A stretch of 22,874 nt of DNA from positions 1 through 22,874 of the forward strand of contig DLBG01000121.1 in the NCBI GenBank assembly GCA_002494135.1, given 5' to 3'. The stretch's first letter is position 1. Each line of letters opens with the position of its first letter. Position numbers and translations under genes: made by a program. Origin of the DNA: Lachnospiraceae bacterium UBA7027. GTDB lineage: Bacteria; Bacillota; Clostridia; Lachnospirales; Lachnospiraceae. Shown here in pieces: positions 8,554-16,009 of this stretch. A model generated the notes under the pieces. That model was not told the DNA's origin and did no database searches. It saw only the letters and a list, made by a program, of their open reading frames with translations.

Positions 8554-9607
8554 ATTGTTGAAATAACAAAATCATTCCGGTCGAAAGAATCACGAAACAA
8601 AGCCAGATTAAATCTTCCGTTACATACATCAGTCGGTGCGATCTTAATATATCTTCTGTGTCCGCCGCTTTGATTCCGTCTCCGATTTCAGGCTTTTTTA
8701 CGACCTTTCCGCCGTACAGATGATCTCCGCCCAGCTTCAGTCCGAGCGCACCCGCACATGCACTTTCCGTTTGTGCGGAATTGGGACTTTTGTGTTTTCG
8801 TCTGTCCCTCTTCCAGATTCTTGCCGCCTCTTTGGGCAAATATTCCTTTGAAGTAATCCGAAGCAATGCACAGGAAGCAATCATCATAAGCGCGCTGATT
8901 CTCGAAGGCAGATAATTTAAAATATCATCCAGTTTTGCCGCGGTTTTACCGAAATATTCATACCTCTCATTGCGATATCCGATCATGGAATCCATTGTAT
9001 TTACCGCTTTGTAAAAGACACCGCCCACGGGTCCGAAGAAAGCCAGGAATAAAAAGGGGGCCGTCACGCCGTCCGAGGTATTCTCCGAAACGGTTTCCAC
9101 ACTTGCTTTAATGATCTGCTCTTTGTTTAAATCCTTTGTATCCCTTCCGACAATCATGGACAGATTCCGTCTGGCGCCCTCCAAATCATTGTTCTTTAAT
9201 GATTGATAAACCTTCTTGCTTTCCACGCAAAGGCTCTTTGCCGCGAGAAAATAGCAGGATAAAATCACTTCGACGCCCATCCCAAAAAGAAAATGAATCC
9301 GATAGGAGACATACAGTAAACCCGCCACAATCCCCGTTGAAATCAGAATCACAAGGATACAAAGCAAAACTCCCTTCCGGAACTCCGACCTTTCTTTCTT
9401 TGTGTACTCTCTCTTGTCCGGACCGTCCGATTTGGCTCCTGCATTTGCAGAATCATCCGTTTTTTCTAAGAAACCCTTTTCAAACAATGCAATCAAAAAA
9501 CCGATAAACCGGACCGGATGCGGCAGGAAATGCGGATCTCCGACAATCCTGTCAAGAATGACTGCCACTGTTAATGCGATTGTATGATAAATCAGTAATG
9601 CTTCCAT
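8552..9607 (-). CDS. cbiB: Adenosylcobinamide-phosphate synthase CbiB (membrane protein)
   Basis: CbiB attaches aminopropanol phosphate, made by the next gene product CobD, to the f-propionate of adenosylcobyric acid. LDRIVGDPHFLPHPVRFIG near the N-terminus is the family signature, followed by SVETVSENTSDGVTAPFLF and the C-terminal KSPNSAQTESACAGALGLKLGG. Several hydrophobic membrane segments are evident, for example around residues 79-105. A hydrophilic stretch of about 30 residues rich in K, E, D and S (about 47-77) precedes the second hydrophobic segment and seems longer than usual. The frame extends to a TTG at 9619; I prefer the ATG at 9607, which overlaps cobC by 56 nt. Neither start has a convincing ribosome binding site, so translation is probably coupled to cobC. 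Confidence 0.92.
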   Translation of the reverse strand: MEALLIYHTIALTVAVILDRIVGDPHFLPHPVRFIGFLIALFEKGFLEKTDDSANAGAKSDGPDKREYTKKERSEFRKGVLLCILVILISTGIVAGLLYVSYRIHFLFGMGVEVILSCYFLAAKSLCVESKKVYQSLKNNDLEGARRNLSMIVGRDTKDLNKEQIIKASVETVSENTSDGVTAPFLFLAFFGPVGGVFYKAVNTMDSMIGYRNERYEYFGKTAAKLDDILNYLPSRISALMMIASCALLRITSKEYLPKEAARIWKRDRRKHKSPNSAQTESACAGALGLKLGGDHLYGGKVVKKPEIGDGIKAADTEDILRSHRLMYVTEDLIWLCFVILSTGMILLFQQ

Positions 9608-10196
9608 TTTCGAATTCAAAACACAGAAGAAATCCTTCCAGATTTCCTACCATAAAATCATAATAGTTTTCCCCTGTCAGTGTGCACATGATTCCCATAA
9701 GGCTTCCGCCGTGGGCTACAATTGCGACCGTTTTTCCGTCACCGGATTGTTTAAGAATTTCATAAAACGCTCCCAGTGTTCTTTGGCCGAAATCGTCTCT
9801 CGACTCTCCGCCCGGGAATGCAATTGTTCCTCCGCTTTCAATCCAGTCTTTATACTCCTTGCGGCTTTTCAATTCGTTGTAGTTCTTTCCTTCAAACTCT
9901 CCGAAATTGATTTCCCGAAGGCCTTCCTTCACATGTATTTCCGCTTCCGGAAATAAAATCGACGCCGTTTCTTTCGCGCGAATCATAGGGCTCGTGGCAA
10001 GATAGAGATTCTCCTTGTCATTTCCTTCATAACCGGATTTTGAAAGAATTTCGTGTAAAGTTTCACGAAATGCAAATGCTTCCGCTTTGCCTTCTTCACA
10101 TAAAGGCACATCCGTTTTCGAACCGACATATCTTTTCTGTTTATTTGCCTCTGTTTTGCCATGTCGCAAAATGAGGCATTTTACGGTATTTCCCAT
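9552..10196 (-). CDS. cobC: Alpha-ribazole-5'-phosphate phosphatase CobC (histidine phosphatase family)
   Basis: A 214-residue phosphoglycerate-mutase-like phosphatase. LILRHGKTEAN at about residues 8-18 carries the phospho-accepting histidine (His12). The second arginine motif is ATSPMIRAKETA, LREINFGEFEGKNYNEL follows, and VAHGGSLMG holds the second catalytic histidine (about 162). The family is broad, but the LREINFGEFEG stretch and the location between cobS and cbiB indicate the nucleotide-loop phosphatase that removes phosphate from alpha-ribazole phosphate or adenosylcobalamin-5'-phosphate. The start lies 10 nt after the cobS stop. Its 3' end overlaps the beginning of cbiB. Confidence 0.87.
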   Translation of the reverse strand: MGNTVKCLILRHGKTEANKQKRYVGSKTDVPLCEEGKAEAFAFRETLHEILSKSGYEGNDKENLYLATSPMIRAKETASILFPEAEIHVKEGLREINFGEFEGKNYNELKSRKEYKDWIESGGTIAFPGGESRDDFGQRTLGAFYEILKQSGDGKTVAIVAHGGSLMGIMCTLTGENYYDFMVGNLEGFLLCFEFENGSITDLSYNRINSGSHS

Positions 10197-10206
10197 AACC
10201 GTTCTC

Positions 10207-10989
10207 CTACATCACAAACCCAAGAACTCCGAGCATAATCGATACCAGTACACAGGTATCGCTCTCAAATACCGTCACAAAGAATCCCGCGGTATCTCCG
10301 GTGACTCCTCCGAATTCTTTTTTTGTCTTACAAATATAGTACAGTATAAAAATGCCCGCAAAGCATATCTCCGCGATTGCAAATCCGGAATCGCACACCG
10401 CCGTTCCCACAATTCCGATGGCCAGCTGAATCGAAAGAAATACAATGTCTGCGACATTTCTTCCCTTCGTTTCCTTCACCAGCATACCGTCCTTCTTTGC
10501 CTTCGGAAGGCAAAGTGCCAGAATACCGCTTAACGCTCTGCTGTTGAAAAACAGGATTCCTGTTGCAATCAATGTCCGGATATCGCCCCACATCATAATC
10601 AGGCATAATGCCGTTCCGAAGAGTATTACTCTGGTAATCAATCCGATGACTGCAAAAGAACCGACATGCGGATCTTTTAAAATTTCCAGTTTCTTTTCTT
10701 TCGAAGCATAGGAACTGAGCGCATCTTTCGTATCCATGTAGCCGTCCAGGTGAAAACCGCCGGTCAGCAATACCGGTATTAAAAGAGCCGTAATTCCGGA
10801 TACCCAGAAAGGCAGATTCAGCCGGTAAGTAAGAAGACCCGCCCCGAACACCAGGGCGCCGATTACGGCTCCCACCCACGGAAAAAAGAGAAGACTGTGA
10901 GCCATGTCTTCCTCTTTCCACGCAAAGCGCGGCATCGGTATTCTTGAATAAAGGCTGAAGGATACAGCCATGTAGCGGAATATGTTCAT
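10207..10989 (-). CDS. cobS: Adenosylcobinamide-GDP ribazoletransferase (cobalamin synthase) CobS
   Basis: CobS is an integral membrane enzyme that joins adenosylcobinamide-GDP to alpha-ribazole (phosphate). The 260-residue protein begins with the typical SFSLYSRIPMPRF. The active-site motif FHLDGYMDTKDALSS is at about residues 79-93, with KKLEILKDPHVGSFAVIGL just after it. Five or more hydrophobic segments follow. The ATG overlaps the cobU stop by 4 nt (ATGA), with AAGG about 8 nt upstream. It follows cobU and precedes cobC, completing a nucleotide-loop assembly block cobT-cobU-cobS-cobC. Confidence 0.95.
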   Translation of the reverse strand: MNIFRYMAVSFSLYSRIPMPRFAWKEEDMAHSLLFFPWVGAVIGALVFGAGLLTYRLNLPFWVSGITALLIPVLLTGGFHLDGYMDTKDALSSYASKEKKLEILKDPHVGSFAVIGLITRVILFGTALCLIMMWGDIRTLIATGILFFNSRALSGILALCLPKAKKDGMLVKETKGRNVADIVFLSIQLAIGIVGTAVCDSGFAIAEICFAGIFILYYICKTKKEFGGVTGDTAGFFVTVFESDTCVLVSIMLGVLGFVM

Positions 10990-11531
10990 GAAAGTACCTT
11001 GTCTGATATCTTTTTTACTTTATCATTTAGTGTATTTAAAATCGAAATATAGGTGTTCGTTTCTTCGTCATATTGTTCGGAAATTTCATACTCGGCACTG
11101 ACGATAATCAGGCAGTGAACCTTTTTTGCAAGGTCACAGAGTTCTTCTGTTATTTTCCCGGCAAGTTTCTGCGCGGCATTTTCCAAAGCCTTTAAATTAC
11201 CCTGTATATTTCCCGTAAGCAGTTTCTTTCCCTCGGGATTCTCATACATTTCATTTCCCACCAGATTGGATAAATCCTCCAGAAGAACCGTCGTCTGTGA
11301 ACCATTTTCCAGATAAGGGTAAAGCTTATGCATTCCATACGGAATCTCTACGGTTTCAAAACCCTTTCCTTCCCTTTGCCGCACGTGCTTATTCACTCTT
11401 TCCCTGCCGGCATCGTCCTTTACCTGCATTGTAGCAACATAGATTCTGACCGGGTCACCGACGGATAAAACAAGTTCCTCCGCCTTTAAGGATTTCCCGC
11501 TGTTTGGTTTGCCTGTTATAAAATAAATCAC
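10986..11531 (-). CDS. cobU: Divergent adenosylcobinamide kinase / guanylyltransferase CobU
   Basis: CobU phosphorylates adenosylcobinamide and transfers GMP to it. This 181-residue protein has the P-loop ITGKPNSGKS at about residues 5-14, YVATMQVKDDAGRERVNKHVRQR with a histidine (His49) where the family carries its GMP-accepting residue, and ETVEIP at 59-64. Other motifs are divergent. The strand that usually reads LLDCLT is LLEDLSNLVGNEMY, and the C-terminal VSNEVG motif is IVSAEYEISEQY. The start is a GTG overlapping the cobT stop (GTGA), with AAAGG 11 nt upstream. Context between cobT and cobS makes the CobU assignment likely; whether both activities are retained cannot be judged here. 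Confidence 0.83.
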   Translation of the reverse strand: MIYFITGKPNSGKSLKAEELVLSVGDPVRIYVATMQVKDDAGRERVNKHVRQREGKGFETVEIPYGMHKLYPYLENGSQTTVLLEDLSNLVGNEMYENPEGKKLLTGNIQGNLKALENAAQKLAGKITEELCDLAKKVHCLIIVSAEYEISEQYDEETNTYISILNTLNDKVKKISDKVLS

Positions 11532-12616
11532 TCTTTTGTAAACCTTTCATACTGCCCGATTGACGCATCCAAGAAAGTGGTCCCACTTTGGTACAGATTA
11601 AAAATCATATCCAGTATCGGAAACAAAAGCACCGCTCCCGTTCCTTCTCCGAGCGCCATATTTGCGTCGATGACGGGGTGCAGTCCAAGTCTTTGCAAAC
11701 ATCCCATGCAGCCCCTTTCCCGTCCTTTATGCGACGCAATCATATATTCCTTTGTACCGGGCACCAGATACTCCGCGGCAAGAGCCGAGACGGCCGAAAT
11801 AAACCCGTCAATGACAACCGGGATATGTTCCAGGGCACAGCCGATATAAAAGCCCGTTAAACCGGCAATATCGAGTCCTCCGACGCTGCATAAGGCTCCC
11901 AGAACCGAATCCCTGTCGGATGCTTCCTTCCCGCATGCAAATCCATGCAGCGAAAGAGCCGCCTTAACCACTTCCGTTTTTTTCTTCAGTCCTTCATCGG
12001 AAAGCCCTGCTCCCCTGCCTGTAATTTCTACGGGATCTTCTCCCGTAACGGCACAGTAAAAGGCTGTCGAAGTCGTGGTATTTCCGATTCCCATTTCGCC
12101 GGTTGCGGCAATTTCATAGCCTTCCTTCACACAGTATTTTGCCGCTTCCATACCCGCTTCAAGCGCGCGTAACGCCTCTTCCTGCGTCATTGCGGATTCT
12201 TTTGCAATATTGCCTGCGCCTTTTTTTACTTTTCTGTTCCATACTCCCGCAATCTCATCATCGCAGTCGATTCCGATATCCACGGGAAGAATCTCCACGG
12301 GGTAATCCTTCGTAAGAATCGCAACCGTACTTTTCTTTTCTCCCAGAAGCTCTGCGACCTGCCTTGTCACTTTCTTCCCGGTCTGCGATACGCCTTCTTC
12401 CACCACATCGGTATCCGCACAGAAAACGACCAGAACTTTTTTGGAAAGATTCTTTGGCACCTGTCTTTTCATTGCACCGATTCCACAGAGCATGGTTTCC
12501 AAATCTCCCATTCCGTCAATCGGCTTTGCAAGCGCATCAAAATCCGCCTTTATCCGTGCATGGATTTCCCGGTCCGGTTTATCGATTTTTAAAGAAAACA
12601 GTTCTTCTTTTGTCAT
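11528..12616 (-). CDS. cobT: Nicotinate-nucleotide:dimethylbenzimidazole phosphoribosyltransferase CobT
   Basis: CobT activates the lower-ligand base to its alpha-riboside phosphate. The 362-residue sequence has KPIDGMGDLE (31-40, family KPPGSLG-LE), EEGVSQTGKKVT, GEMGIGNTTTS at about 173-183, a glycine-rich RGAGLSDEGL, and a C-terminal ALGEGTGAVL at about 321-330 that carries the glutamate expected to act as base. The usual ADHG or ADNG motif reads ADTD (67-70), which is unusual. No bza or bluB gene is visible, so the source of the base is unknown. The ATG overlaps the cbiP stop by 4 nt. Confidence 0.93.
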   Translation of the reverse strand: MTKEELFSLKIDKPDREIHARIKADFDALAKPIDGMGDLETMLCGIGAMKRQVPKNLSKKVLVVFCADTDVVEEGVSQTGKKVTRQVAELLGEKKSTVAILTKDYPVEILPVDIGIDCDDEIAGVWNRKVKKGAGNIAKESAMTQEEALRALEAGMEAAKYCVKEGYEIAATGEMGIGNTTTSTAFYCAVTGEDPVEITGRGAGLSDEGLKKKTEVVKAALSLHGFACGKEASDRDSVLGALCSVGGLDIAGLTGFYIGCALEHIPVVIDGFISAVSALAAEYLVPGTKEYMIASHKGRERGCMGCLQRLGLHPVIDANMALGEGTGAVLLFPILDMIFNLYQSGTTFLDASIGQYERFTKE

Positions 12617-14985
12617 GTTTTCAGTCCCAGTATTTTGTATATTTTCTCCATATCAAGCGATTCCCGGAGATTCGCCGAGAGTGCTTCATACTGTGCTTCC
12701 CTGTAATCCGCATAATCAAGCACTTCGTCGATCTCTAATTCCACATTCTTTTTCTTCGCAAGCGCCAGCGCAAATCCTTTTAAAACCTCGCGGCTGTCAA
12801 ATAATCCATGCACATAGGTTCCGTAAACATTTCCGGAATAATACCCGGTCTGTCCGGATGTAAATTCCGTTATATCGCCGGTTGCCAGGGTTTCTCCCAT
12901 ATGAATCTCATACCCGTTTACCGAAATCCCTTTTAATAACTCCAACTCATCTGCCGCTCCTTTGATGTTTCCCTCAAAAAGCACCTGCTTCTTTTCTTTT
13001 CCGAGTACGGTTTTCATTGCAAGCAATCCCAGACCTGTTTCCGAATCGCTTTGCGAAGACTCCACATGGTCTGGATCCCACACACTTTCTCCGAGCATCT
13101 GGAAACCGCCGCAGATTCCCAGAATTACACAGCCTTCCTCTTTCTTATTTCGAATCAGAGCATCGAACCCATGTGTTTTCAGCCATTTTAAATCATGGAT
13201 GGTGTTCTTGCTTCCGGGCAAAATCAAAAGATCCGTATTTCCAATCTCATCGGGCCGGTTTACGAAACGAAGACTTACTTCGGGCAACTGCGCAAACGGA
13301 TAGAAATCCGTAAAATTCGAGATATAGGGAAGGCGGATGACGGAAACATCGATTTTACAGTTCTGATTTAACTTTGACTGTCCGAGTTTCTCCGCAAGCG
13401 AATCCTCGTCATCAATCTCTAACTGCATATAAGGGACAACGCCGAGGACATCGGTTTTCCCACGTTCCTTCAGAAACTCCACGCCGGAATCGAATAAACT
13501 TTTGTCTCCGCGAAACTTGTTTACAATAAGTCCCTTAACACGTTTTCGTTCTTCTTCGTCGAGCAGATCAAGCGTTCCGAGAAGCTGGGCGAAAATGCCG
13601 CCTCTGTCGATATCTCCGACCAGAAGAACCGATGCGTCAAGAAGCTTTGCCAGGCCCATATTGACGATATCGTCCTTCTTTAAATTCATTTCCACGGGAG
13701 AGCCTGCTCCCTCGACCACTATGATATCCGCATCCCCGGAAAGCGTTTCAAAAGCCTCCATGATTGCCGGAATGTACGATGTTTTTTGCCTGAAATACTC
13801 ACCGGCAGACATGTTTCCCTGCACCTTGCCGCCCACAATCACCTGCGAGCCGGTCACGCCCGTCGGTTTTAAAAGAATCGGATTCATGTTCACATCGGGC
13901 TTTCTTTTGCAGCATTCCGCCTGCACCACCTGGGCGCGTCCCATTTCTTTGCCGTCTTCCGTAACATAAGAATTTAAGGCCATATTCTGCGACTTAAATG
14001 GCGCCACACGGTATCCGTCATTGGTAAAAATCCGGCAAAGTCCCGCGGCAATGATGCTCTTGCCCGCATTGGACATGGTGCCCTGTATCATGATGACTTT
14101 AGGCCGTTTCGTTTCTTTTGGCAGGTTCATTTCTTTTTCCGGTTTCGCTTCCGGCTTTGAGCAATCCGCGGATACGGCCTCTTTCCCGGAATCGGAGAAG
14201 TTTTTCGCATCACCGGATTTAGTCTCTTCCATCCACGGTACGGTTCCGATTAAAGAAATATCTTCTCCTTCGATTCCGTACAATTTCCGGATAAACTCTT
14301 CTTTGAAAATTTCTTCCACTCTGCCCGTTCCGAGAATTTTACCGTCTCCCAGTGCCACAACATAATCCGAGATACGCATCGCAATTTCCAGTTCGTGAAG
14401 AGACATGATTACAGCCATATTCTGCTCTTTGGCCAGTTTTTTAATCTGCATCAGAATTTCGATTTTATATCGGATATCGAGATACGACGTAGGCTCATCA
14501 AGAATCAGGATTTCCGGTTCCTGACAGATGGCTTTCGCGAGCAGAATTCTCTGCTTCTGTCCGTCACTTAAAGTCATGAAGTCACGGTTTGCAAGGTCCA
14601 GAGTATTCGTCATTTCCATTGCCAGACGAACTTTCTTTGTATCTTCTTCGGATAATATTCCGAGGTTTCCGGTATAAGGATAACGGCCGGCTTCCACGAC
14701 TTCGGCGCAGGTCATAAGTTCGGGATGTATCCGTTCGGTGGTGACCATCGACATCATTTTTGCCGTTTCTTTAATCCCGATATTTTCACGATTTTCTTCC
14801 CCTAAGAAAATTACGCCGCCTTTCTTTTTCAACTGTCCGGTAAGAGTTTTTAAAAGAGTGGATTTCCCGCACCCGTTCGGTCCGATTAAAGTCAGAATCT
14901 CCCCTTCTTTCACGGAAAGACAGATTTGATCGATTAAAATGCGATCGTATCCGATGGCCAGATTTTCACTGCTTAAACCTTTCAT
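12613..14985 (-). CDS. cbiP: Fusion of corrinoid/iron-complex ABC importer ATPase with cobyric acid synthase CbiP
   Basis: A 790-residue two-part protein. Residues 1 to about 250 are a FecE/BtuD-type ABC ATPase: Walker A GPNGCGKS (about 35-42), signature LSDGQ (139-143), Walker B LILDEP (160-165) and switch His197. A charged linker rich in K, E and S (about 254-296) follows. Residues about 297-790 are CbiP/CobQ: nucleotide-binding GTMSNAGKS, KSQNMALNSYVT, VEGAGSPVEMNL, DRGGIFAQ, and a class I glutamine amidotransferase domain with GICGGFQ (Cys about 625) and YVHGLF (His about 726). CbiP amidates the b, d, e and g side chains of adenosylcobyrinate diamide. Both halves keep their key residues. 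I chose ATG 14985, overlapping the permease stop by one base; GTG 14988 is an alternative. The permease gene directly upstream is the expected partner of the ATPase half. Confidence 0.94.
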   Translation of the reverse strand: MKGLSSENLAIGYDRILIDQICLSVKEGEILTLIGPNGCGKSTLLKTLTGQLKKKGGVIFLGEENRENIGIKETAKMMSMVTTERIHPELMTCAEVVEAGRYPYTGNLGILSEEDTKKVRLAMEMTNTLDLANRDFMTLSDGQKQRILLAKAICQEPEILILDEPTSYLDIRYKIEILMQIKKLAKEQNMAVIMSLHELEIAMRISDYVVALGDGKILGTGRVEEIFKEEFIRKLYGIEGEDISLIGTVPWMEETKSGDAKNFSDSGKEAVSADCSKPEAKPEKEMNLPKETKRPKVIMIQGTMSNAGKSIIAAGLCRIFTNDGYRVAPFKSQNMALNSYVTEDGKEMGRAQVVQAECCKRKPDVNMNPILLKPTGVTGSQVIVGGKVQGNMSAGEYFRQKTSYIPAIMEAFETLSGDADIIVVEGAGSPVEMNLKKDDIVNMGLAKLLDASVLLVGDIDRGGIFAQLLGTLDLLDEEERKRVKGLIVNKFRGDKSLFDSGVEFLKERGKTDVLGVVPYMQLEIDDEDSLAEKLGQSKLNQNCKIDVSVIRLPYISNFTDFYPFAQLPEVSLRFVNRPDEIGNTDLLILPGSKNTIHDLKWLKTHGFDALIRNKKEEGCVILGICGGFQMLGESVWDPDHVESSQSDSETGLGLLAMKTVLGKEKKQVLFEGNIKGAADELELLKGISVNGYEIHMGETLATGDITEFTSGQTGYYSGNVYGTYVHGLFDSREVLKGFALALAKKKNVELEIDEVLDYADYREAQYEALSANLRESLDMEKIYKILGLKT

Positions 14986-16001
14986 CACGCCACCCCGCTC
15001 TTAGTTTTTTTCTTTAACATCATGACGATGACAACCGGTACAAGAAAGACTGCCGTTACGGAACTGACGGAAAGTTCCGTCGGTGCAAAAACCGTTCTTG
15101 CGATTCCGTCGCAGAAAAGCGTTATAACGGAGCCGCCTAAAAAACAGGCGGGAATCATGATTCTCGGCGACGAAGTTTTACATAGTGATTTAACAAGATG
15201 GGGAATTGCAATTCCGACAAACGAAATAGGACCTGCAAATGCCGTCACACAACCGGCCAAAAGACTGGATGTCAGAATCAGTGCAACTCTTAAGGCTTTC
15301 ACGTGAACACCCATATTGGCGGCATACGCTTCGCCCAGTCGATATGCTCCGATGGGCTTGGATAGGAAAAATACAAAAACGAGACAGACAAATACGACAA
15401 TCGCCATAATCCGCACGTCTTTTAGATTCACGCCCGAGAAACTGCCCATGGACCAGTTATGAAGATTTACAATATTGGAATCATCCGCGAACGTTACGAC
15501 AAAATCGGTAACGGCGGAACAGATATATCCGATCATGATTCCGCAAACCACCAGAATGCTCGGATTTTTCACTTTCAGGGAAAGTAAGAGAACAAACCCC
15601 ATGGCAATGAGTGCGCCCGTGAATGCGGACAGAATCATTCCGCCCTGCGAAATATGAACGCCTGCCGATAAAAGTCCGATTAAGGCGATGGCAACCGCAA
15701 GCTTTGCCCCGGACGAAATTCCGAGAACAAAGGGACCCACAATCGGATTGTTAAAAAAAGTCTGCAAAAGATATCCGGAAAGTCCCAGCGCTCCGCCGAG
15801 AATCACTGCCGCGAGAATTCTCGGCAGTCGGATATCCCTTATAATCACAAGATTCAATGCATCCGGATCGCCTGCGTGAAATGCCTCAAATACGGCCTTG
15901 GGCGCAAGAAAAACGCTACCCATACACAGGTTTAAAACCACCAGTACCAAGAGCAATATACAAAGAATCACAAATGCAATTGCAACACGTTTTTTATTCA
16001 T
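14985..16001 (-). CDS. FecCD/BtuC-family ABC importer permease, probable corrinoid uptake
   Basis: A 338-residue, highly hydrophobic protein of the BtuC/FecCD family that forms the membrane channel for vitamin B12, siderophores or haem. IIRDIRLPRILAAVILGGALGLSGYLLQTFFNNPI (about 53-87, quoted for position only by its RLPRI and GLSG-LLQ cores) and NPIVGPFVLGISSGA are hallmark motifs. GCVTAFAGPISFVGIAIPHL near 255-275 is the coupling region contacting the ATPase. It follows the substrate-binding lipoprotein gene after 8 nt and runs into the gene carrying the ATPase. Location under a cobalamin riboswitch favours corrinoid transport; iron-complex transport cannot be excluded from sequence alone. 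Confidence 0.92.
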   Translation of the reverse strand: MNKKRVAIAFVILCILLLVLVVLNLCMGSVFLAPKAVFEAFHAGDPDALNLVIIRDIRLPRILAAVILGGALGLSGYLLQTFFNNPIVGPFVLGISSGAKLAVAIALIGLLSAGVHISQGGMILSAFTGALIAMGFVLLLSLKVKNPSILVVCGIMIGYICSAVTDFVVTFADDSNIVNLHNWSMGSFSGVNLKDVRIMAIVVFVCLVFVFFLSKPIGAYRLGEAYAANMGVHVKALRVALILTSSLLAGCVTAFAGPISFVGIAIPHLVKSLCKTSSPRIMIPACFLGGSVITLFCDGIARTVFAPTELSVSSVTAVFLVPVVIVMMLKKKTKSGVA

Positions 16002-16009
16002 AAATTTTC

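Noticed and set aside
8541..8600. Longer CobD start at 8600
   Set aside because: The added 20 residues overlap cbiB, precede the conserved HGGD N-terminus and lack a ribosome binding site; GTG 8540 has an ideal one.
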